Below are positions 1-9,860 of a stretch of 64,000 nt of DNA, in pieces (position 1 is the first letter of the stretch; each line of letters begins with the position of its first letter). This DNA is from Legionella cherrii (GTDB lineage Bacteria; Pseudomonadota; Gammaproteobacteria; Legionellales; Legionellaceae), in assembly GCF_900635815.1 (NCBI RefSeq), contig NZ_LR134173.1:3665542-3729541 (forward strand), in the 5' to 3' direction. The translations under genes were made by a program, and so were the position numbers. Below the pieces are notes generated by a model. The model had not been told where the DNA came from, did not search any database, and worked only from the letters and a program-made list of their open reading frames with translations.

Positions 1-1
1 T

Positions 2-691
2 ACGGAAAACGAACAAGTAACTCAAGGTTTGGATGGGTTAGCAGAGCGCTTACAACATTTTAAAAAATTAGGCGCAAAATTCGCTAAATGGCGTAATGTT
101 TATTCAATTTCTGAATTTGCTCCCAGTTTAACCGCTGTGAAAACAGGCGCAGAGAATCTAGCCCGTTATGCTGCAGCTTGCCAGGAAGCTGGTATTGTTC
201 CTATCGTTGAGCCTGAAGTACTGATGGATGGGGATCACAGCATTGAACATTGCGCAGAAGTTTGTGAAATTGTTCTTCATGAATTATTTCATGCTTTATT
301 TATCCACCAAGTTGAGTTAGAGCATATTATTTTAAAACCGAGCATGGTAACCTGCGGCAAAGCACATAGCCCGTTCAGTGAGCCTGACGAAGTTGCTGAC
401 TATACTATTGGTGTATTCCGTAATAATGTACCTGCTGCAGTGCCAACTATTAATTTCCTATCTGGTGGCCAATCACCACAACAGGCAACAGCAAATCTAA
501 ACGCCATTAATAGCATCGACCATCAACCCTGGCTACTCAGCTTTTCTTTCGGAAGAGCATTACAGGAAGACTGTTTAAATGCTTGGGGTGGAAATAAAGC
601 AAATGTCTCTAAAGCACAAGAAGCTTTATTAAATCGTGCCCGCTTAAATAGCTTGGCCTGTGTTGGTGAATATAATCCCAAGATGGAGTGA
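2..691 (+). CDS. Fructose-bisphosphate aldolase class I, C-terminal part (5' end outside window)
   Basis: The open frame runs in from the left edge (first full codon at base 2) and ends in TGA at 689-691, so only the last ~229 residues are present. It matches class I aldolase of glycolysis and gluconeogenesis, which splits fructose 1,6-bisphosphate into dihydroxyacetone phosphate and glyceraldehyde 3-phosphate through a lysine Schiff base. The Schiff-base lysine lies in the motif LKPSMV, and the VPTINFLSGGQS and SFSFGRALQ segments are typical of the family. The enzyme is cytosolic. A TTG at 29 is internal and not the start. A terminator-like hairpin follows the gene. Confidence 0.93.
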   Translation, partial: TENEQVTQGLDGLAERLQHFKKLGAKFAKWRNVYSISEFAPSLTAVKTGAENLARYAAACQEAGIVPIVEPEVLMDGDHSIEHCAEVCEIVLHELFHALFIHQVELEHIILKPSMVTCGKAHSPFSEPDEVADYTIGVFRNNVPAAVPTINFLSGGQSPQQATANLNAINSIDHQPWLLSFSFGRALQEDCLNAWGGNKANVSKAQEALLNRARLNSLACVGEYNPKME

Positions 692-754
692 TCGTCTGTT
701 GGGAAAAGAAGAGTACCTACAGCGAAATTAAATCAATTCCGATGATAGGTGTAG

Positions 755-787
755 CCTGGGTGAAGCACAGCGGAACCCAGGTTTTTT
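755..787 (+). terminator. Rho-independent terminator after aldolase gene
   Basis: A perfect 7-bp stem, CCTGGGT at 755-761 and ACCCAGG at 775-781, is followed directly by six T. The stem is also a copy of a dispersed palindromic repeat seen in other gaps of this window, so a repeat appears to have been recruited as terminator. Confidence 0.7.
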
Positions 788-933
788 CAGTATAAAAAAA
801 CTGCCGTCATCCCAAGGATCGTGAAGGATTATCATATCGTAGTGCCGTGTTATTGGGTAGGAGAGACCTCGCTGGGTACAGACTGAGGGCTGACTCCACT
901 GTGAGAACGAAAAAGCAATTTTAGGGCATAAAA

Positions 934-2031
934 ATGAATAAGGATTTTCTACGTTATAAATCCCGTTTTATAACAATTGCTTTATTATTAGGATATGCCT
1001 TTTTGCATTATACGCTCACGCGCCCTTTCATAGAGACTACTTTTGATCAACTCCTTAACTTCTCAATACCCTTTCCCTACGCACAACGCGTTTTAGTCCC
1101 GTTATTGGTGTACCCATTTTCATTGTTACCGATACAACCAGGTACCTGCTTTTTTTTAGCGGAATGGTTATTCACCAGTCTTATGTATCTTGGGATATAT
1201 CAGTTATTACGATTTGAATTTAATGCGCGCCAAGCCCAATTGCTCAGTTGGTTATTTATTTTGCTTTTACCATTAGTCCTGGTGATAAATTATCGATTTA
1301 CGGTTGGACGAGCTGCTACCTTTTTTTATCCTGCAGATACACCAGCTATATTTTTTACAGCGTTGGGTTTTTTATGGTGTCTCAGAGCTCAATGGTTGTA
1401 TTTTGTTCCTTTGGTGTTTTTAGCAACTTTTAATCGTGAAAGCAGTATCTTAATGGTATTGCTCATCCCTGCACTGCATTGGCAAAAACTGAGAGAAGTA
1501 TTCAGACCTTTAGTATTTTCTTTTTTTGCTTATATAACTGCACGCATCATTATTCTAATGAGTCTAAGAGGGATACCAGGAAAACTTATAGAGTGGAATG
1601 CTTATAATTCTCCTAATTCTCATTTTGAGATGAATTTAGAGTGGTTATTTGCTGATCTTAATTTATTTATGTTTTGTTTTTGTTTTGCCGGATTACCTTT
1701 ATTTTGGTTTGGTTTCTATGATTACATTCCGAAAACCTATCGTCCGCTACGTTATGTGGCGGCTTTTTATTTTATAGGGTTGCTTCTGGTTGGAAATTTT
1801 ATAGAACCACGTATTTTTGGCGAAATTATCGCCTTGCTCTATTTACCTGTTTGCATCGCCCTTCGCAATTGGATTGCAGATTTTGCCCCTTTAATAGATG
1901 ATAAAAAAACAAAAAATTACCTTTATTTTTTAAATCGCTATGCCATCCTTACTCTATTTACCCTTATCGTTATTTTTCATGTTCCTATAAATCAAACACT
2001 GTTGTGGTGTTTACAGCATTTTAATGCATGA
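934..2031 (+). CDS. Polytopic inner-membrane protein of unknown function
   Basis: A 365-residue protein made almost entirely of hydrophobic segments; roughly nine to eleven membrane helices can be read. Short hydrophilic motifs recur between them: FPYAQRVLVPLL near residue 50, FNRESS near 170 and EPRIFGE near 290. A charged loop followed by helices resembles GT-C type membrane glycosyltransferases, but no diagnostic catalytic motif is clear, so no function is given. It stands alone between the aldolase terminator and a convergent gene. The start ATG at 934 has no strong ribosome binding site; a weak AGGGC lies about 6 bases upstream. Confidence 0.8.
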   Translation: MNKDFLRYKSRFITIALLLGYAFLHYTLTRPFIETTFDQLLNFSIPFPYAQRVLVPLLVYPFSLLPIQPGTCFFLAEWLFTSLMYLGIYQLLRFEFNARQAQLLSWLFILLLPLVLVINYRFTVGRAATFFYPADTPAIFFTALGFLWCLRAQWLYFVPLVFLATFNRESSILMVLLIPALHWQKLREVFRPLVFSFFAYITARIIILMSLRGIPGKLIEWNAYNSPNSHFEMNLEWLFADLNLFMFCFCFAGLPLFWFGFYDYIPKTYRPLRYVAAFYFIGLLLVGNFIEPRIFGEIIALLYLPVCIALRNWIADFAPLIDDKKTKNYLYFLNRYAILTLFTLIVIFHVPINQTLLWCLQHFNA

Positions 2032-2270
2032 TAAAGAATCGCCAGATGCCGCTTGATACACCATTGACGTGAACCTATGCATATCCAGAAAAGCTCGTGC
2101 CATTTTGGGTAGTCATAAACACGATTTGTAATAACAACTCTCGTGAATTATGCATTTTAACATTTCATTAGGGATGAAAATTAATGAAGCGATTCTATGG
2201 GAAGAAATCGCCTGAGCCAAAGCATTTTTCGGGCAGGCTAACGAGCACACGTTGATGAGCGTGTGGCGGT

Positions 2271-3029
2271 TCAAATAATCAAATCAAAACGTGCATAAAG
2301 CGGCAAATGATCAGACAGCATACGCCAGGGCTTACCATGCAAACAGGCCACTTCATGCACGTTCATCCCACGAAAATAAACACGATCGACGCAAAGTGCC
2401 GGTCTAATTGCGGGGAATGAACGCGCATGTTGCCCCTCCACTGACACAAAAGCTTCTTCTATATTTAAGTGTTCCGCAAGAGGTTTGGAAATAACAGTGC
2501 GCCAATCATTGAAGTCTCCCGCCATCAACAAAGGTTCATTTTGCGGTACTACATCCTTAATACGCTGCATTAAGGTGTTACATTGCACGATACGCTCAGC
2601 CTTAAAAAGACCCAGGTGTACGCATAATAAATGAACGGTTATTTGCTCCAGCTTCAGTTGCGCGTGCAATATTCCTCTTGAGGCTCGACGAATGTTTGTA
2701 AGATTAATATTCTCAAAGCGCTCAAAAGCATATTTGCTTAAAATTGCATTTCCATGATGCCCTGATTCATAAACCGCATTTTTTGCATAAACATAGTGAG
2801 GCCATATATTTTCAGCAATATACTCAAATTGTGGAGAATCTGGCCAAGCATTGATTCGTTTTTGTCGTTTCCTATGTTCCCCTTGAACTTCCTGTAAGAA
2901 AACAAAATCAGGATTTAATTGAGTAATTGCGTCGCGCATTTTAGGAAGCAAAAAGCGCACGGCCCCTACTCCGAATCCCTTATGAATATTATAAGTTATT
3001 AATGAAACGCTACGTGCCTCTTTTTGCAT
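2271..3029 (-). CDS. Endonuclease/exonuclease/phosphatase (EEP) family protein
   Basis: A 252-residue single-domain protein of the DNase I-like EEP superfamily, which hydrolyses phosphodiester or phosphomonoester bonds with a divalent metal. The superfamily signatures are present in order: ITYNIHKGFG at the N-terminus (metal-binding Asn), QEVQGE near residue 47 (metal-binding Glu), the histidine of VHLG near 137, AGDFND near 172 and the C-terminal SDHLP with the catalytic Asp-His pair. It resembles the E. coli YbhP group. No signal peptide is visible, so it is probably cytosolic. The substrate cannot be read from the sequence. It is convergent with the membrane protein gene upstream. Confidence 0.85.
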   Translation of the reverse strand: MQKEARSVSLITYNIHKGFGVGAVRFLLPKMRDAITQLNPDFVFLQEVQGEHRKRQKRINAWPDSPQFEYIAENIWPHYVYAKNAVYESGHHGNAILSKYAFERFENINLTNIRRASRGILHAQLKLEQITVHLLCVHLGLFKAERIVQCNTLMQRIKDVVPQNEPLLMAGDFNDWRTVISKPLAEHLNIEEAFVSVEGQHARSFPAIRPALCVDRVYFRGMNVHEVACLHGKPWRMLSDHLPLYARFDLII

Positions 3030-3257
3030 AGTTGACTCTTTTCAAGTTTCTGTATTAAGCATATCACCAATGTATAAAAAAATTGTAGTGTGTAAGGATT
3101 AAGCATCTTAAAATTTATCCAAAGACTCAGGACACAACTATTTTAATTGTTGAAGCAGCTGAGGTAAGAATTTTATTCAATAATGAATTATAGCCTTCCT
3201 GTTTATAGTAGAGATATAATAATTATTAAGAAAAATTTTAAAAAATAGTAAATAAAA

Positions 3258-4097
3258 ATGAAGATGCTAACACTCGCTATTCCAGGTTTTTCTATAGCCT
3301 GCAAAATCTGGGGAAACCCTGATAAACCGACTATCTTAGCGCTTCATGGTTGGTTGGATAATGCAAATAGTTTTGCGCCTCTTGCTCCATACTTAGAAAA
3401 TGATTTTCATTTTGTAGCCGTTGATTTACCAGGGCATGGTCACTCGTCACATCTTCCTAAAGGATGCCACTATCATTTTTTTGATGGCATTTTTATTGTT
3501 ATTGAATTAATCAACGCACTTAAATTGGATAAAGTACATTTGTTAGGACATTCCATGGGAGCTTGTCTTGCAAGTTTAGTTGGAGGAGTAGTTCCAGAAC
3601 GATTTCTCTCTCTATGTTTAATCGAAGGTTTAGGACCATTTTCCCACCCAGCAGAAACCGCATGTCAGCAATTAAGAGAATATGCGCATTTTCTTGTTCA
3701 AAAAAACAAAAAACCAAAGGGTTATGATCATATAAATAGCGCAGCTCTAGCCCGTGCATTTAAAGGATATGTCTCTTTAGACATTGCAAAAATTCTTTGT
3801 GAGCGTAGCTTAATTGAAAAAAAGGGGAAATTTTATTGGCGACATGATCAACGTTTACTGGAACGTTCTCCTTTACGCATGACCGAAACTCAGATACTTT
3901 CTTGTTTGCAGGAAATTACGGCGAAGACTTATTTACTTTTATCCAGTAGAGGATTTGCTTTTGATACTGAAATAATTAATACCCGTATTAAGACAGTAAA
4001 AAATCTCACGCTTAAAAAAATGGATGGGGGACATCACATTCATATGGAACAGCCAGAAGTTATAAGTAAACTTCTGGCTGACTTTATAATCCAGTAA
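3258..4097 (+). CDS. Alpha/beta-fold hydrolase
   Basis: A 279-residue alpha/beta hydrolase. The N-terminal strand leads to LHGWLDNANSF (oxyanion-hole HG motif, near residue 30), the nucleophile elbow is GHSMGA near residue 97 with Ser as nucleophile, and the terminal GGHHIHME supplies the catalytic His. The lid region 130-210 is basic. This arrangement fits esterases and lipases of the serine hydrolase-like type (human SERHL/MEST-like); the substrate is unknown. No signal peptide is visible. An 11-bp perfect palindrome lies inside the 3' end of the coding sequence. Confidence 0.85.
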   Translation: MKMLTLAIPGFSIACKIWGNPDKPTILALHGWLDNANSFAPLAPYLENDFHFVAVDLPGHGHSSHLPKGCHYHFFDGIFIVIELINALKLDKVHLLGHSMGACLASLVGGVVPERFLSLCLIEGLGPFSHPAETACQQLREYAHFLVQKNKKPKGYDHINSAALARAFKGYVSLDIAKILCERSLIEKKGKFYWRHDQRLLERSPLRMTETQILSCLQEITAKTYLLLSSRGFAFDTEIINTRIKTVKNLTLKKMDGGHHIHMEQPEVISKLLADFIIQ

Positions 4098-4168
4098 ATG
4101 ATTACTAAGACCTCTACACCTACGTAAGCTATTTTACATTGCTCTATAGATTGATTAATTTTAGTTTC

Positions 4169-4202
4169 CGATATAAAAGACATTGAAATGCCTTTTATAT
4201 CG
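4169..4202. terminator. Hairpin between convergent hydrolase and proA genes
   Basis: CGATATAAAAG at 4169-4179 pairs perfectly with CTTTTATATCG at 4192-4202; CAT/ATG pairs extend the stem inside. It sits between two convergent stop codons. There is no long T run on either strand, so terminator function in either direction is inferred from position and symmetry. Confidence 0.5.
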
Positions 4203-4210
4203 AACTCAAA

Positions 4211-5851
4211 TTAATTACAGCCATCCATATTAGTAGCAATCTTAACTTCATTTAATGACTTTTTAACATCGCATAAAGCAGTCGCAGGAAACGTCTCATG
4301 GTTTGGATCAGCAGCGACCAAGTCATTGATTGCACTGACCAGACCCTCACCACCTTCATCAAAGTTAGAATAAGGTGTCCAGTAATCCATATTGGCTTTC
4401 ACCATAACATCGAATGCTAATCGGGTATTCCAATTAGGTTGATTTGCTAATATGTAAAACAAATGGTTGTATACCCCACTGGAATAGTGAACATCCAAAC
4501 CACCATAATATTCATCAGCAGTATCAATCGACTCACCATCACGACTTGGTTTGTCCATGTAACGTAATGCATCATAGCCGCTGTCTTCTTTCATGATTTC
4601 GCCACCTATTTGCCAGGTGCTTTTCTTCACTGAATAATATTCAGCTGCTTGAGCTGCCATATCAGAGAATGCTTCGTTCATACCGCCTGATTGGCCATAA
4701 TATTCAAGGTTAGAATGCTGTTCTGTAAAACCATGGCTAATTTCATGAGCAGCAACGCCAAGAGAGACTAAAGGATACATCATGGTATCACCATCACCAA
4801 AAGTCATCTGCTGACCATCCCAATATGCATTTTCATAACCTTCACCGTAATGAACGCGCATCACTAATTGCATTGCCGAACCATCCGCATTACTCAAGGC
4901 GTTGGTATCATACCAGTCATGATACATATGGTGGATCACATGACCAGAGTACAATGCGTCATTCGTTGGAGAGGCCGCACCATTTTCTCTATCGTAACCA
5001 TCTCCTTTATAACCGGTGAGATAAATATTTGCATCGTTATTTTGGCAATTAAACTTCATTGCTCTACTTCTTGAACTGTATTTATGACCCATGTCAATTA
5101 CTTTAACATCTGCGTTTTCCATAAAGCAGATTCCATTTTCAGCATCACGAGTTAAATCAAGATAGGGCAAATCGCTACCGTATTGAATGAAACCTGTTTT
5201 ATTATTTCCACCAAAACCGGATCCGCTTACAGAATCTCGACTTTGAGTTTTGATGTCGTTCCATTGTACAAAAGGTTGTTTGGTTTTTGCGTCAATAATT
5301 GCCGTAGGACGCTCTGGTATTTTATCTTTATGGACAACAAGTACACTTACTTTATATGCCCAATGCGCTTTATGCTGAGCATCGATATAAACCATAGGAA
5401 TGACTTTTTCGTCACTCACATCTTTACCTACATACTTTGCTTTAAATTGTTGTAATGCTGCATCAGCATTGCTCACAAAAGAAGCATCGGGTTGGCCTAA
5501 TTCAGTCTGTAAACCTTGATAAACAACACCATTCATCGCTACATTAGACTGAGCATTAGCTAATGATTTTACTGTATGCATGCTGTGCATAATTGCATAA
5601 CCGCCATACACTGGAAATCCTACGTATTGTTGTTGCATACGCACATGCGTCACTTTATTCATGTCAGTATGCTCACTAACGAATCGTAAACTGTCTTTTG
5701 CAACGGCAACACCTTGTGTCAGAGAAAACTTCTGTTTTACTTGCTCAAGAGATGCCTTTTGCAAAGGCATTGGTTCTGCAGCTCTCGCGGGAGATGCTAT
5801 TCCTAAAGCCAGCGCGACTGCTAGGGGAGATAAATAGTAATTATGATGCAT
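4211..5851 (-). CDS. proA: Secreted zinc metalloprotease ProA/Msp (M4 thermolysin family)
   Basis: A 546-residue preproenzyme, close to the 543 residues recalled for L. pneumophila ProA, the major type II-secreted protease that degrades host and extracellular proteins. Residues 1-24 form a signal peptide ending AARA-type. Residues ~30-205 are the FTP/PepSY propeptide. The M4 catalytic domain follows, with zinc ligands in HEISH (369-373) and the downstream Glu in GMNEAFSD (about 393). The maturation site probably lies in the Ser/Gly-rich stretch near 207-217. The late catalytic His is probably in DVHYSSGVYN near 454. The gene stands alone with a 284-bp upstream region. Confidence 0.95.
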   Translation of the reverse strand: MHHNYYLSPLAVALALGIASPARAAEPMPLQKASLEQVKQKFSLTQGVAVAKDSLRFVSEHTDMNKVTHVRMQQQYVGFPVYGGYAIMHSMHTVKSLANAQSNVAMNGVVYQGLQTELGQPDASFVSNADAALQQFKAKYVGKDVSDEKVIPMVYIDAQHKAHWAYKVSVLVVHKDKIPERPTAIIDAKTKQPFVQWNDIKTQSRDSVSGSGFGGNNKTGFIQYGSDLPYLDLTRDAENGICFMENADVKVIDMGHKYSSRSRAMKFNCQNNDANIYLTGYKGDGYDRENGAASPTNDALYSGHVIHHMYHDWYDTNALSNADGSAMQLVMRVHYGEGYENAYWDGQQMTFGDGDTMMYPLVSLGVAAHEISHGFTEQHSNLEYYGQSGGMNEAFSDMAAQAAEYYSVKKSTWQIGGEIMKEDSGYDALRYMDKPSRDGESIDTADEYYGGLDVHYSSGVYNHLFYILANQPNWNTRLAFDVMVKANMDYWTPYSNFDEGGEGLVSAINDLVAADPNHETFPATALCDVKKSLNEVKIATNMDGCN

Positions 5852-6135
5852 TGAAACCCACTCCTTATTTGCAACTTAATCTAATTTGAAAGCAACTCAG
5901 CTCTATCTGAACCAATTAATCCATAAAATCAAGTTCATAGAAAAAACTTGACTGGTTCTAACGGGTGAGTTACGCCTGCGAACACAACTAATAAATTTTA
6001 AAACTTATCCAAGCTAGCATAGTTTTGTCATTTTTTAAATTATTATTTGATGCTTGGTGTGAAACTCATAGGAAAATAATGACCAGATAAGTGAAAAATT
6101 TTTTATCACCCATGCAATAATATTTCAACGCATTT

Positions 6136-7350
6136 CTACCGAGTGATTGAATTTTGATAATACCATGCAGCCAAAGCCCCTAATCCTAATACAAGTAATA
6201 TTAAAGCCAAGGACAGCTGACCCTGTATCTTGGTTACTGCAATAATGCCACTTGTTAATGCGGCAGTTAAATCTTGCAAACTCACATATAAGGCGGCCAC
6301 TGTTCCTGCAATGTGTGGAAATGGGTGAAAAACTCCTGCAAAAGCGTTAATAAAAGTAAACCCTGCCCCCATACTAAACAAAGCGATAGGGATCATAATT
6401 GTCAGAACATTCATGATTCCAGCAAGCGCAAAACTGAGCATAATCCCGCCGCCACTCATCATCAAAAAGACACCGATAAATAACATGTATGGAACACCTT
6501 TAACCATCACCAATTGACTGTTAATTATTCCACTCAGACAGATAGCACCAGCAATAAAAATTGACAATTGACCATATTCTAAAGGGGTTAGTCCCAATAC
6601 ATTTTGAAATAAAAAAGGGGCAATAGTCAGGTAAGCAATTAAGCCAGCGCATGCAAAACAGGCACATAGGGTATAACCTAAAAAAATTTTTGATTTTAAT
6701 AAAGCGCCATAATTTTGCAGTATTACTCTTATCTTAGTCGCATTAGGATTCAGATTTTTATTGGTCTCAGGCAAGACCACCAGTATAAAAACCCAAAATG
6801 TAAGGCCAAAAATAAAAATAAATAAAAAATTAGCCCTCCAGCCAAAATGTTCTTGAATAAACCCACCCCAAATAGGCGAAGCGACTAAAAGAAGCGTACT
6901 TGCAACACCCACATAAGATGCAATTTTGGATAAATACCGGTCAGTAAAAAGATCACGGATTAAAGAGCGTCCCACGGAACTACAAGAACCAATACCAAAG
7001 CCTTGTAAAAACCGACCCAAAATCAATACGTTAACAGAAGGGGCAAGCAAACAGCAGAGAGCCCCTATAACACTTATTCCTATACCATAAATCAAGGGCA
7101 TTTTACGTCCAATTTTATCGGATAAAGGTCCAAAAAAAATATGGGAAATTCCCAGTCCAAACATAAAAACAAATAAAGTAAATTGAATTGATGATTCAGT
7201 ACTATTAAACGATTTGGTAATAGCAGGTAATGAAGGAACATATTGATCGATAGAGATTTGCACCAGTATCATCATCATAAAGATAATAAGATATATTACA
7301 GGTTGTACTTTTTGTACCTCCTGCTCCTCAAGCATTTCCTGCATTATCAA
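6136..7350 (-). CDS. MFS drug-efflux transporter, Bcr/CflA family
   Basis: A 404-residue major facilitator with twelve predicted helices, the usual length of the Bcr/CflA (DHA1) group of proton-coupled exporters. The N-terminal segment has DQYVPSLPAITKSFN, the group signature near the end of helix 1, and the loop 2-3 motif A is GPLSDKIGRK. GRFLQGFGIG in helix 4 fits motif B and is followed by the SCSSVGRSLIRD segment. The substrate is unknown. Transcription is away from the aroQ operon. Two ATG codons open the frame: the second lies three codons after the first, and either could be used. Confidence 0.88.
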   Translation of the reverse strand: MIMQEMLEEQEVQKVQPVIYLIIFMMMILVQISIDQYVPSLPAITKSFNSTESSIQFTLFVFMFGLGISHIFFGPLSDKIGRKMPLIYGIGISVIGALCCLLAPSVNVLILGRFLQGFGIGSCSSVGRSLIRDLFTDRYLSKIASYVGVASTLLLVASPIWGGFIQEHFGWRANFLFIFIFGLTFWVFILVVLPETNKNLNPNATKIRVILQNYGALLKSKIFLGYTLCACFACAGLIAYLTIAPFLFQNVLGLTPLEYGQLSIFIAGAICLSGIINSQLVMVKGVPYMLFIGVFLMMSGGGIMLSFALAGIMNVLTIMIPIALFSMGAGFTFINAFAGVFHPFPHIAGTVAALYVSLQDLTAALTSGIIAVTKIQGQLSLALILLVLGLGALAAWYYQNSITR

Positions 7351-7579
7351 TTCCTTTTCCAGGAGGATTTAAAAAGAAAACTGTCGACTCTTTAAAATAA
7401 TTTCATTATCTCGTGTAAAAGTCTAGGTTACTGGTATAAAGTGCGCAAATAGTACAGTGAAGACCATAAAGAAAAAAATATAAAAAAAGCAGAGAACTTG
7501 TGGATATCCTCGGAGATATATAGACAATTTTAGGAAGATCAGGCAAAATCTGCCGAAATTGCTTGATACTAACTAATAC

Positions 7580-8032
7580 ATGAAAAAAATTCTGGTTTTG
7601 CACGGACCAAATTTGAATCTCCTGGGAACTCGAGAGCCTTCAGTTTATGGAGTCACGACATTAGCTGATATCAACTCGCGTTTAATCAAAGAAGCAACAC
7701 AAGCTGGTTTCGCATTAAACTGTTGTCAAAGCAATTCGGAAGCAGAATTAATTGAAGCAATTCACCAAGCCAGTATCGACAAAGTAAGTTATATAATTTT
7801 TAATCCCGCAGGATTCACACACACCAGCGTGGCCTTAAGGGATGCCTTATGTGCTGTGGCAATCCCATTTATTGAAGTACATATCAGTAATATTTATTCC
7901 CGAGAACCTTTTCGTCACCATTCTTATTTTTCTGATATTGCAAAAGGTACTATCAGTGGTTTAGGTGCGCAAGGATACTCATTAGCATTAACATCAATTA
8001 TTGAAAGAGAATCAAACAATGGACATTCGTAA
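7580..8032 (+). CDS. aroQ: 3-dehydroquinate dehydratase, type II
   Basis: A 150-residue type II dehydroquinase, the third step of the shikimate pathway (3-dehydroquinate to 3-dehydroshikimate). The opening [16 protein letters not shown] is the family signature, with the catalytic Tyr in VYG near residue 24. [16 protein letters not shown] and VEVHISN, with the catalytic His near 101, follow. The protein is cytosolic and forms dodecamers in the family. It is the first gene of an aroQ-accB-accC-prmA operon; its stop codon overlaps the start of accB by 14 bases, suggesting translational coupling. Confidence 0.97.
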   Translation: MKKILVLHGPNLNLLGTREPSVYGVTTLADINSRLIKEATQAGFALNCCQSNSEAELIEAIHQASIDKVSYIIFNPAGFTHTSVALRDALCAVAIPFIEVHISNIYSREPFRHHSYFSDIAKGTISGLGAQGYSLALTSIIERESNNGHS

Positions 8033-8504
8033 GATCAGAAAATTAATCGAATTGCTAGAAGAAACTGGCATTTCTGAAATTGAAATTAAAGAAGGTGAGG
8101 AGTCGCTTAGACTAAGCCGTCACAGCAGTGCCCCTGCAATAGAAGCGCCTCAAGTTCATTACGTTTCTACCCCTGCGCCACGTCAGGAGTCTCTACCTCC
8201 GACAAATAATGCGCCTGTTCATGCAGCCACTGCTCATCAAGAAAGTAAGACTGCAATGCCCACCACTCCAGGCCATAAAATTCGTTCTCCTATGGTGGGT
8301 ACCATGTACACTTCTCCATCTCCAGAAAGTCCTCCTTTCGTAACGATTGGCCAGACTGTTAAAGCAGGTGATGTGTTATGTATTGTTGAAGCCATGAAAA
8401 TGTTTAATGAAATTGAAGCGGATCGCGCCGGTAAAATTGTAGATATACTCGTCGCTAATGGAGAGCCTGTGGAATACGATCAGGTCCTGTTTGTTATAGA
8501 ATAG
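8019..8504 (+). CDS. accB: Biotin carboxyl carrier protein of acetyl-CoA carboxylase
   Basis: The ATG at 8019 gives a 161-residue BCCP beginning [10 protein letters not shown], the normal N-terminus of the family; an upstream TTG at 8001 would add six atypical residues and is rejected. Residues 1-35 are the N-terminal interaction domain, 36-85 a Pro/Ala-rich linker, and 86-161 the biotinyl domain with the biotinylated Lys127 in EAMKM. It carries carboxybiotin between biotin carboxylase and carboxyltransferase in the first committed step of fatty acid synthesis. It overlaps aroQ and precedes accC by 11 bases. Confidence 0.96.
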   Translation: MDIRKIRKLIELLEETGISEIEIKEGEESLRLSRHSSAPAIEAPQVHYVSTPAPRQESLPPTNNAPVHAATAHQESKTAMPTTPGHKIRSPMVGTMYTSPSPESPPFVTIGQTVKAGDVLCIVEAMKMFNEIEADRAGKIVDILVANGEPVEYDQVLFVIE

Positions 8505-8515
8505 AGGGGGCATTC

Positions 8516-9856
8516 ATGCTCAGTAAAATTGTTATCGCCAACAGAGGTGAAATCGCTCTTCGTATTTTACGCGCGTGTAAAGAGCTTGGCATTCAGACGG
8601 TAGCCGTACATTCAGACGTTGATAAAGATTTATTGCATGTTCGTCTTGCTGATGAAACCGTTTGCATTGGTCCTGCTCCAGCACAAAAAAGTTACCTGAA
8701 TATTCCTGCAATTATTTCCGCTGCTGAGATTACTGATGCCGTAGCAATCCATCCTGGCTATGGTTTTCTATCTGAAAATGCTGATTTTGCGGAAATAGTC
8801 GAACAAAGTGGATTTCGCTTTATCGGACCTCGAGGTGATACCATTCGCCTTATGGGTGACAAAGTATCTGCCATTAACGCGATGAAAGCGGCAGGAGTTC
8901 CTTGTGTTCCTGGATCAGATGGCCCTTTGTCTGATGATGACCAATTGAATCTAGAAGTTGCTAGCAAGATTGGTTATCCCGTTATTATCAAGGCAGCTGG
9001 CGGTGGTGGTGGACGAGGTATGCGTGTGGTACATAGTGAGTCGAACCTGCTTAACTCCATTGCACTTACCCGCAGCGAAGCAAAAGCCGCATTTAATAAC
9101 CCTATTGTTTATATGGAAAAATTCCTTGAAAATCCTCGCCATGTTGAATTTCAAGTACTCGGGGATGGTCAAGGTAAAGCCATTCATTTAGGTGAACGTG
9201 ATTGTTCTATGCAAAGACGCCACCAAAAAGTAGTTGAAGAAGCACCTGCTCCCGGAATTAGCCCCGAACTGAGAAAAAAAATTGGTGACTCAGTAGTCAA
9301 AGCGTGCCAAGAGCTGAAATATCGCGGAGCTGGAACTTTTGAATTTCTGTACCAGGATGGGTGTTTTTACTTCATTGAGATGAATACACGGATTCAGGTT
9401 GAGCATCCAGTCACCGAAATGATTACTGGGGTAGATTTGATTAAAGAACAAATCAAAATTGCCAGTGACATCCCGATGACTCTTACGCAAGATGACATCA
9501 AATTGCATGGTCATGCAATTGAATGTCGGATCAATGCAGAAGATGCCAAAACCTTCATGCCTTCACCAGGAACAATTAAATTATTACACCAACCCGGTGG
9601 CCCAGGCATTCGTTTTGATTCCCATATTTACAGCAGTTATACAGTCCCACCCAATTACGATTCGATGATAGGCAAGCTCATTAGTTATGGGGAAACTCGT
9701 GCTGAAGCCATTGCAAGAATGCGAAATGCGCTCGATGAAATCATTATTGATGGTATAAAAACCAATATCGAGTTACATCAACGTATTTTCCATGATCAAT
9801 CGTTTATTGCTGGTGGTACCAATATTCATTATTTGGAAAAAATGTTGAAGGAATAA
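8516..9856 (+). CDS. accC: Biotin carboxylase subunit of acetyl-CoA carboxylase
   Basis: A 446-residue ATP-grasp enzyme, the typical AccC length, that carboxylates the biotin on AccB with bicarbonate and ATP. It begins with [13 protein letters not shown]. The ATP-binding glycine loop is [10 protein letters not shown] near residue 160. The [12 protein letters not shown] and [14 protein letters not shown] segments carry catalytic and Mg-binding residues (the latter near 290). The gene is separated from accB by 11 bases and from prmA by 4, so the four genes form one transcript. Confidence 0.97.
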   Translation: MLSKIVIANRGEIALRILRACKELGIQTVAVHSDVDKDLLHVRLADETVCIGPAPAQKSYLNIPAIISAAEITDAVAIHPGYGFLSENADFAEIVEQSGFRFIGPRGDTIRLMGDKVSAINAMKAAGVPCVPGSDGPLSDDDQLNLEVASKIGYPVIIKAAGGGGGRGMRVVHSESNLLNSIALTRSEAKAAFNNPIVYMEKFLENPRHVEFQVLGDGQGKAIHLGERDCSMQRRHQKVVEEAPAPGISPELRKKIGDSVVKACQELKYRGAGTFEFLYQDGCFYFIEMNTRIQVEHPVTEMITGVDLIKEQIKIASDIPMTLTQDDIKLHGHAIECRINAEDAKTFMPSPGTIKLLHQPGGPGIRFDSHIYSSYTVPPNYDSMIGKLISYGETRAEAIARMRNALDEIIIDGIKTNIELHQRIFHDQSFIAGGTNIHYLEKMLKE

Positions 9857-9860
9857 TGCT

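Noticed and set aside
2174..2254. Two short plus-strand frames (about 13 and 23 codons) in the gap after the membrane protein gene
   Set aside because: Ribosome binding sites are weak, composition is unremarkable, and there is no overlap or coupling with a neighbour to support translation.
7406..7603. Minus-strand 65-codon frame across the aroQ promoter
   Set aside because: It covers the start of aroQ and the divergent promoter region, has AT-driven Phe/Tyr/Leu content, and shows no ribosome binding site.
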